The notes beneath the pieces were generated by a model that searched no databases, was not told where the DNA came from, and saw only the letters and a list, made by a program, of their open reading frames with translations. Below are positions 46,411 to 51,221 of a stretch of DNA of 51,221 nt, in pieces (within the stretch, counting starts at the first letter, position 1; every line of letters begins with the position of its first letter). The position numbers and the translations under genes were made by a program. The DNA is from JAKVCB01 sp963578605 (GTDB lineage: Bacteria; Planctomycetota; Planctomycetia; Pirellulales; Lacipirellulaceae), in NCBI GenBank assembly GCA_963578605.1, contig CAUZEA010000035.1, positions 1 through 51,221 on the forward strand, in the 5' to 3' direction.

Positions 46411-47388
46411 ATGAGAACAACGACCGTTTTACTCTTGACGATCGCCTTTTCCTGGGTGACTCAGACGAGTGATGCCCAGCAGGGTGATCCGCCGGCCAGC
46501 CCGGGTGGCACCACCGTGCGTGTCGCCGCCATCTCCTTCGTACCCACGAAGTTGGACCTGGAAGGCAACGCCGATCGCTTGGAGCGTGCCTTCCGCGAAG
46601 CCGCCAATGGGGGCGCGAAGATCGCCGTCGGGCCGGAGGGGGCCTTGGACGGTTATGTGGTCAACCAGATCATCGCTGGCGAGTTTCCCGCAGAAAGGAT
46701 GAACGAGGTAGCCGTGTCCATCGACCATCCCGTCATCCACCGGTTCCAGCAGCTGGCGCAGGAGTTGGAAATGTGTCTCGCCTTCGGGTTCGCGGAACGC
46801 ATCGACGACGATGTCTACAATTGCGCGATCTTCATCGACCACGAAGGGACTATCTGTGGAAAGTACCACAAGATGCAGTTCTCCGAAGGGTACGATCCGT
46901 CCTGGTGGTATAACCGGCTGGGACGCACAAGCCGAGCGTTCGACACGCCCTACGGGCGCTGCGGCATGATAATCTGTAACGATCGGTGGAATCCTTTATT
47001 GGCCCGCATTCCCGTTCTGGACGGAGCACGGTTCCTGCTGATACCGGCCATGGGCTCGCGAGGCAAAGGACAGGACGCTGCCGTCTTAGCTCGCGGTAAA
47101 GAAAACGGAATTCCTGTCGTCACAGCCAACGTGGGGGTGACACTCGTGGTCAACGCCGGCGAGATCGTCGCCGTGGACCGCCAAGAAGAAGGGATAACGT
47201 TCGGCGAGATTACGATTCCAGCAGTCGCCGATCCGCAACCCCTCAAGGAGAGTTATTACGTGATGAAGGCAGTTGCCGGGCGAAAGGGAGATGAACGCGA
47301 CAGGGTCGAGAAAGAATTTCTTAAGTGGCGCGAAAACGACATGAAGGTCCGACTCGAGAGAACGCGCAAGAGGCTACGAGATGACTGA
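46411..47388 (+). CDS. Carbon-nitrogen hydrolase (nitrilase superfamily), exported
   Basis: Amidase or related C-N bond hydrolase. Signal peptide RTTTVLLLTIAFSWVTQTSDA, then the nitrilase core. Catalytic triad: E76 (VGPEGAL), K154 (GKYHKMQF) and C189 (MIICNDRW), with the usual second Glu nearby not confirmed. 325 aa from the ATG at 46411. Family members with an export signal occur in planctomycetes, often next to glycosidase genes. It precedes the large secreted protein gene by 54 bases, so they may be one operon. Substrate unknown. Confidence 0.9.
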   Translation: MRTTTVLLLTIAFSWVTQTSDAQQGDPPASPGGTTVRVAAISFVPTKLDLEGNADRLERAFREAANGGAKIAVGPEGALDGYVVNQIIAGEFPAERMNEVAVSIDHPVIHRFQQLAQELEMCLAFGFAERIDDDVYNCAIFIDHEGTICGKYHKMQFSEGYDPSWWYNRLGRTSRAFDTPYGRCGMIICNDRWNPLLARIPVLDGARFLLIPAMGSRGKGQDAAVLARGKENGIPVVTANVGVTLVVNAGEIVAVDRQEEGITFGEITIPAVADPQPLKESYYVMKAVAGRKGDERDRVEKEFLKWRENDMKVRLERTRKRLRDD

Positions 47389-47442
47389 AAGAATCGAAAA
47401 AACGGTTGCACCCTATTCAATTATTCAATAGGAAGAATTGCG

Positions 47443-50283
47443 ATGCTTGAAATCAGTTTTTTGTTGACGTCCAGACACATCAGAAGCTATCTCGTTTTGG
47501 CCTTCATCTTGTACGGCCTGCTTTTCTCGCTGGGGACGCCGGCGGCAGGAGCCGACGCGGATGACTTCTGGAAGTTCTACGAGAAACATCCCCACATGCA
47601 GGATTACTTTCCCTTTGGTGTCTACGGCGCAGAGCATGGCAACTGGACACCGATGGGCCACTCACCCAAAGCGTACTCGCGGATTCTCACCGACCTCATA
47701 GCAGAGAACGGATTCAATGTGATCTGGGGAGGAAGGACTCCGGCAGTGACCCGAGAGGAGAAGGGAGGCCCTCTGGTCTCTACACCTTTTAGCCGGTGGT
47801 TCTACGGGCAGGAACTTCCCGTCAAAGATATGAAAACCTTTCCCACCCTGATCAACTTTATGCGGTTTAATGCCGGGGCTTTGGCGAAGTTCCAACGGGA
47901 ATCACCTCCGCTGAACGAAGAGGAGATGGCTGAGGTCGAGGAGGACCGAAAAGATTATCTGGAGTTCGCTGCAAGCCTGGCAAAAGAATACCCGGAGAGC
48001 ATTATCGGCTTCATCTCCGATGACGAACCACATCTCGTGGCCCCTGCAATCGCCTCCATTCGCCTCCTCGAGAAATACACCAACCTTCCCGTGACCACCT
48101 GCTTACCGTCTTGGGGCGCATTCACGAGGTTTGTGGGGCATATGCAGCCGGTGACCGCCGATTGGTATCCTACACATAATGCGAAAAGGGATAGCTGGGA
48201 GGTAGCGAGAAATTTGCGGTGGCTGCAGAGAAACCACCCGGACCGGGTCTTCTATTTCATCCCCTTGGCTGCGGCCTACAGCCACGAACCTACCAAGCCG
48301 GGGTTGAAGGATATCCGGCCCTCCAGGACGGAGCTGCGCATGCAGTTCTGGCAGGCGCTTGCCTGGGGGACGAAAGGTTTCTTCTACTACCACGTGGGCG
48401 GCCACGTGACACCGCCTCAGTGGGCGGGAGGGCAGGACGGACTTCTCAATGATCTCCTGTGGCCGCACCACGAACTCTGGGATGAACTGGGAGATATCAG
48501 CAGATTTGCAACAACAATCGGCCCGCTTCTTATTCCCTGCCGGCCGGATGTGAGCATACCGTTTGAGGTCCTGAGCGGGCAGGTCCGTTATCCGGAATTT
48601 GAGGGTCCCGCGATTGATTATGGGCTCTTGAAATCCGTCAAGAATAACCGGTATTTCCTGATACCCTGGAACAACAACATCAACGGTGAGGTGAGCGGCA
48701 GGATAATATTTCCTGAAGAAATATTAACCGGAAGAAAGGTTTACGATCTAGTCAATCTTCGGGAAGCAGAACTGGTGAACGTGGAAGGAAAGCAAGGCAT
48801 GGAGCTGGCCCTCCCGGCGGGAGGAGGGCAGATATTTCTGATAGCAAGCGCTGAAGAGTTTGAACTCTGCCGCCGAACGATTCTGCGCCACAGGGTAAGG
48901 CATCCGCGAATCGTGGCACAGATGCGTTACCGGATAGCCAAGACAAACGGACTGCAACTGAAAAGGCCTGAAGATGTGGATGCTGTGCTCGAGGAAGCAA
49001 AAGGGGCTGAGGCAGAGCGTAACTGGGTGAAGGCGGCAGAACTCTATCAGAAGGTCACCAGCGCCATCAGGAAGAATGAAGATTCGTATTATGGAAAATG
49101 GTCTCCACAAATACACGAAACCAGGACCCATCTGAATCGGACTGCTGAGATTCTATCGCAAACCGAAGACCTGTTCAGAACGCATAAAAGGGTTTTTGAT
49201 CTATCCGGAAGCACCCAGCTCTACGCTGTCCATGGGACCAATAAATACGTAGGGAAGGAGCTTCTAGAGTGGGCTGGTCTCGCCAATATGTACCTTGATG
49301 CCCTGATCCGAAGCCGAGAAGGCACGTACCGTGCGGCGCGGCCCACTGCCTTCCTTAATACAGTCCTCACCCTGGAAGGCCTGGCGGAGAAGAATAAACA
49401 AGCGGTAGAAGCCGTCATAGAAAAGCGGTTAGATATAATCCGTCAGCCGATCAAGCTGGCCCTCATTACCCCTGACAGGAACGAGCTTGAGTACCACACT
49501 ATTCGGTCCTGGGCATATGAGAATACTTCGTCAACATGGATAGCACCCAATGAGACGGGGAAGTTGACGGACGAAAATGGAACGTCTGTGCGTCTGTCCG
49601 ATTACGACGCGATCTGGATACATCAGCTGCGCTATGCCCAACCGCCGGTCGAAGGCGAAAGTGTAGATCCAATGAAGGCGCTGATGCCGGAACTGTTAAA
49701 CGAGCAAACCGTCCAAACGATGAAGGAGTATGTGGAAAACGGCGGAAGTCTTGTCCTGACAGGAATCTCCGGTCTTTACGCAGTGGTGCTTGGCGTGGAG
49801 AAGACGGTGCCGGACAGAATCAGGGAAAACAGCTACTTGAGGACGCCCACTATGCAAGAAGCGACCCTTGCGGCTGGATTTGTGGCTGCCGATGGTTTTG
49901 AGAACCACCCCATCTTCAAAGACTTTCCGGCGGAGGGATTCATTACGACCACCAATTTCCCGGGCAACAACCTTCTAACCGAGTGTGCTTGGAAAAATAG
50001 AGTGCCATCCGGCAAGGTGATCGGCAACGAACTTCTGGAAGATAAGGCTAGCGGCGAACCCCCCACCGGCCCGCCGGGCAGGATTACCAGGTATGCGGCG
50101 ATAGTCGAATACCCGTCGGGAAAAGGGAAGATCATGGTTATTGGGGGACGGGCCTGCGATTTTACATCAATTAGGGGAACCCCGGGTGAGCACTCGAAAG
50201 CCGTGCTAGGGATACCTGGGCTTCGGAAGCGGATCAGGAAGCTGGTGCTGAATGCACTCGTTTATTGCACCGGCTTGCCTTAG
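47443..50283 (+). CDS. Large secreted protein with glycosidase-like barrel and GATase-like C-terminal part
   Basis: 946 aa. N-terminus SRHIRSYLVLAFILYGLLFSL is a signal or anchor. The first 380 residues look like a TIM barrel (FPFGVYGAEHGNW, NGFNVIWGG, YPESIIGFISDDEPH, MQFWQALAWGTKGFFYYH), where ISDDEP may hold acid residues. A helical middle follows (about 480-620: ERNWVKAAELYQKVTSAIRK). The last 300 residues resemble a ThuA/glutamine-amidotransferase-like fold (YDAIWIHQLRYAQP, MKEYVENGGSLVLTGISGLYAVVLG, GKGKIMVIGGRACDF). I know no family for the whole. Codons AGG, AGA and ATA are common here and rare in the neighbouring genes, which suggests transfer. Confidence 0.75.
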   Translation: MLEISFLLTSRHIRSYLVLAFILYGLLFSLGTPAAGADADDFWKFYEKHPHMQDYFPFGVYGAEHGNWTPMGHSPKAYSRILTDLIAENGFNVIWGGRTPAVTREEKGGPLVSTPFSRWFYGQELPVKDMKTFPTLINFMRFNAGALAKFQRESPPLNEEEMAEVEEDRKDYLEFAASLAKEYPESIIGFISDDEPHLVAPAIASIRLLEKYTNLPVTTCLPSWGAFTRFVGHMQPVTADWYPTHNAKRDSWEVARNLRWLQRNHPDRVFYFIPLAAAYSHEPTKPGLKDIRPSRTELRMQFWQALAWGTKGFFYYHVGGHVTPPQWAGGQDGLLNDLLWPHHELWDELGDISRFATTIGPLLIPCRPDVSIPFEVLSGQVRYPEFEGPAIDYGLLKSVKNNRYFLIPWNNNINGEVSGRIIFPEEILTGRKVYDLVNLREAELVNVEGKQGMELALPAGGGQIFLIASAEEFELCRRTILRHRVRHPRIVAQMRYRIAKTNGLQLKRPEDVDAVLEEAKGAEAERNWVKAAELYQKVTSAIRKNEDSYYGKWSPQIHETRTHLNRTAEILSQTEDLFRTHKRVFDLSGSTQLYAVHGTNKYVGKELLEWAGLANMYLDALIRSREGTYRAARPTAFLNTVLTLEGLAEKNKQAVEAVIEKRLDIIRQPIKLALITPDRNELEYHTIRSWAYENTSSTWIAPNETGKLTDENGTSVRLSDYDAIWIHQLRYAQPPVEGESVDPMKALMPELLNEQTVQTMKEYVENGGSLVLTGISGLYAVVLGVEKTVPDRIRENSYLRTPTMQEATLAAGFVAADGFENHPIFKDFPAEGFITTTNFPGNNLLTECAWKNRVPSGKVIGNELLEDKASGEPPTGPPGRITRYAAIVEYPSGKGKIMVIGGRACDFTSIRGTPGEHSKAVLGIPGLRKRIRKLVLNALVYCTGLP

Positions 50284-50313
50284 GCAGGCCTCCCGTCTCC
50301 ATTTATCAATTGA

Positions 50314-50499
50314 CCGGAGTTCACAGCGAACAAGGTTCGTGATTGGCTTCGACGCGTCAAAGTCCAAACATTGTTCATTGAACCAGGGAGCCCGTGGGAA
50401 AACGGTTACGTCGAGAGCTTCAATGGCAAGCTCCGCGATGAGCTTCTCGCCCGCGAGTTGTTCGACACATTGCTGGAGGCCAAGGTGCTCATCAACGAG
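50314..50499 (+). pseudogene. IS3-family transposase (OrfB) C-terminal fragment
   Basis: The frame reads PEFTANKVRDWLRRVKVQ, then TLFIEPGSPWENGYVESFNGKLRDELL and ELFDTLLEAKVLINE, the last part of the integrase core of IS3-type transposases with the final Glu of the DDE set. The conserved Asp residues and the first two thirds are gone. A TGA stands just before 50314. At about 50499 the sequence changes to unrelated protein, so it is a scrap of an IS element. Confidence 0.85.
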
Positions 50500-51036
50500 G
50501 GCAACAACCTTGCCCCGGCGTTCGCTAAACCGCAACAGATTCTCTCACAGGGGAAACCGATTCGTATTTTTATGAGTCAGGTATATCCCGGGATCAAAGA
50601 GTATTCTCACAACATGGGTTATCCGTTTCCCTCGTACGTCGATTGGGACACCGATGGCCTTCCCGACCTGATGCTGCCGAACATCACCAACCGTATCTTC
50701 TGGTACAAAAACATCGGCACTCGGCAGCAACCCACGTTCGGTCCCCGCCGACAAGTGATTGTTGACGGATATCCCGAGACCCCGGCGAGCTTGGTAGCCA
50801 CGGCGAAGTTATTGGGCGCCGAAACAAAGCAGTGGGTTAAGCGTCCCCCCGATACAAAACAACCGTTTGGCTGGAGACAGCGTGCCAGCTTTGGGGATTT
50901 GGACGGAGACGGCAGGCCAGATCTCTTGGCTGGATGCGGGTACGGCAATTACGCTTTCTACCGTCGTACACCCCTTGAAATGAAAGATCGCCCAAAATTC
51001 CAACTTGGCCAGATTCGTCTAGCAGCAACTCGTTGA
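50500..51036 (+). pseudogene. FG-GAP/VCBS repeat protein fragment fused to the transposase scrap
   Basis: In the same frame as the transposase scrap, the sequence continues as QILSQGKPIRIFMSQVY, then FPSYVDWDTDGLPDLMLPN and RASFGDLDGDGRPDLLAGC. The calcium-binding D-x-D-x-D-G-x-x-D-L pattern, seen twice, is that of FG-GAP repeats in integrin-like propellers. Both ends are missing: no start of its own and an early stop at 51036. It would be read only as a chimera, so I treat it as a remnant. Confidence 0.75.
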
Positions 51037-51133
51037 AATACTTTTTTGAAAGACGCCTCTGTTCCAAACTGTCCGTTGGCACAGCGACATTACCTTAGCT
51101 CGTATGATTGGCCTCACTGATAGGAAATACTGA

Positions 51134-51154
51134 CTGATAGGAAATTTGATTTCC
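51134..51154. repeat. 21-bp direct repeat with palindromic core, copy 2
   Basis: Identical to 43014-43034, same orientation. The 12-base word CTGATAGGAAAT occurs once more just before it (about 51116). Possible end of a mobile element. Confidence 0.85.
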
Positions 51155-51221
51155 TCTACCAGAACCGATTCTAGTGAGTGAAACTGCTGGAACAAGAGCA
51201 AGAGGAGTCGCACTCGCGGCC

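Noticed and set aside
50371..51036. A single intact gene
   Set aside because: The first part is a transposase fragment and the second an FG-GAP fragment; the start codon is a TTG inside the transposase core.

Overview
The window looks like a chromosomal segment of a planctomycete (Planctomycetota, probably Pirellulales-like). The signs are a DUF1549/DUF1553 protein with a planctomycete cytochrome c domain next to a DUF1501 protein, a large secreted protein with an ERLEDRRLLAG-type N-terminus and a dockerin-like segment, several Tat-exported Gfo/Idh/MocA oxidoreductases, and many secreted enzymes and transporters. No rRNA, tRNA or CRISPR array was seen.

Layout. 0-12 kb is a carbohydrate / sugar-acid block: Na+/solute symporter (cut by the window edge), GH127-like glycosidase, HpcH/HpaI aldolase, D-2-hydroxyacid dehydrogenase, an MFS sugar porter with an unusual periplasmic insert, an SDR, and two Tat-exported Gfo/Idh/MocA proteins. 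12-20.4 kb is an envelope-proteolysis and signalling locus: receiver protein + HtrA on the minus strand, and divergently a site-2 protease (M50), an M13 metallopeptidase, a membrane histidine kinase and an NtrC-type sigma-54 activator on the plus strand. The shared intergenic region carries two outward-facing sigma-54 promoter matches (one on each strand) with a TGCCCC/GGGGCA dyad between them, as if the operon's own activator drives both arms. 20.6-34.4 kb holds a decayed EF-hand-like gene, a Tat-exported gamma-glutamyltransferase-like enzyme, an Nramp-like transporter with altered metal-site motifs, a DUF1349 protein, transaldolase, an aldolase stub, the DUF1501 and PSCyt1/DUF1549/DUF1553 pair, and a small two-repeat secreted protein.

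34.5-51.2 kb is accessory and visibly decaying: an M60-like peptidase with dockerin and LamG-like parts, a repeat protein with an in-frame stop, an epimerase/SMP-30 fusion with a frameshift and a chimeric 3' end, a glycosidase-like propeller gene with an in-frame stop, a nitrilase-family enzyme, a large secreted protein with foreign-looking codon use, and an IS3-type transposase scrap joined to an FG-GAP scrap. A 21-bp repeat with a palindromic core lies at about 43.0 and 51.1 kb and brackets much of this block.

Best candidate for a new system: the divergent sigma-54-controlled HtrA / M50 / M13 / two-component locus at 12.1-20.4 kb. All functions are read from motifs in the sequence; no database search was run.
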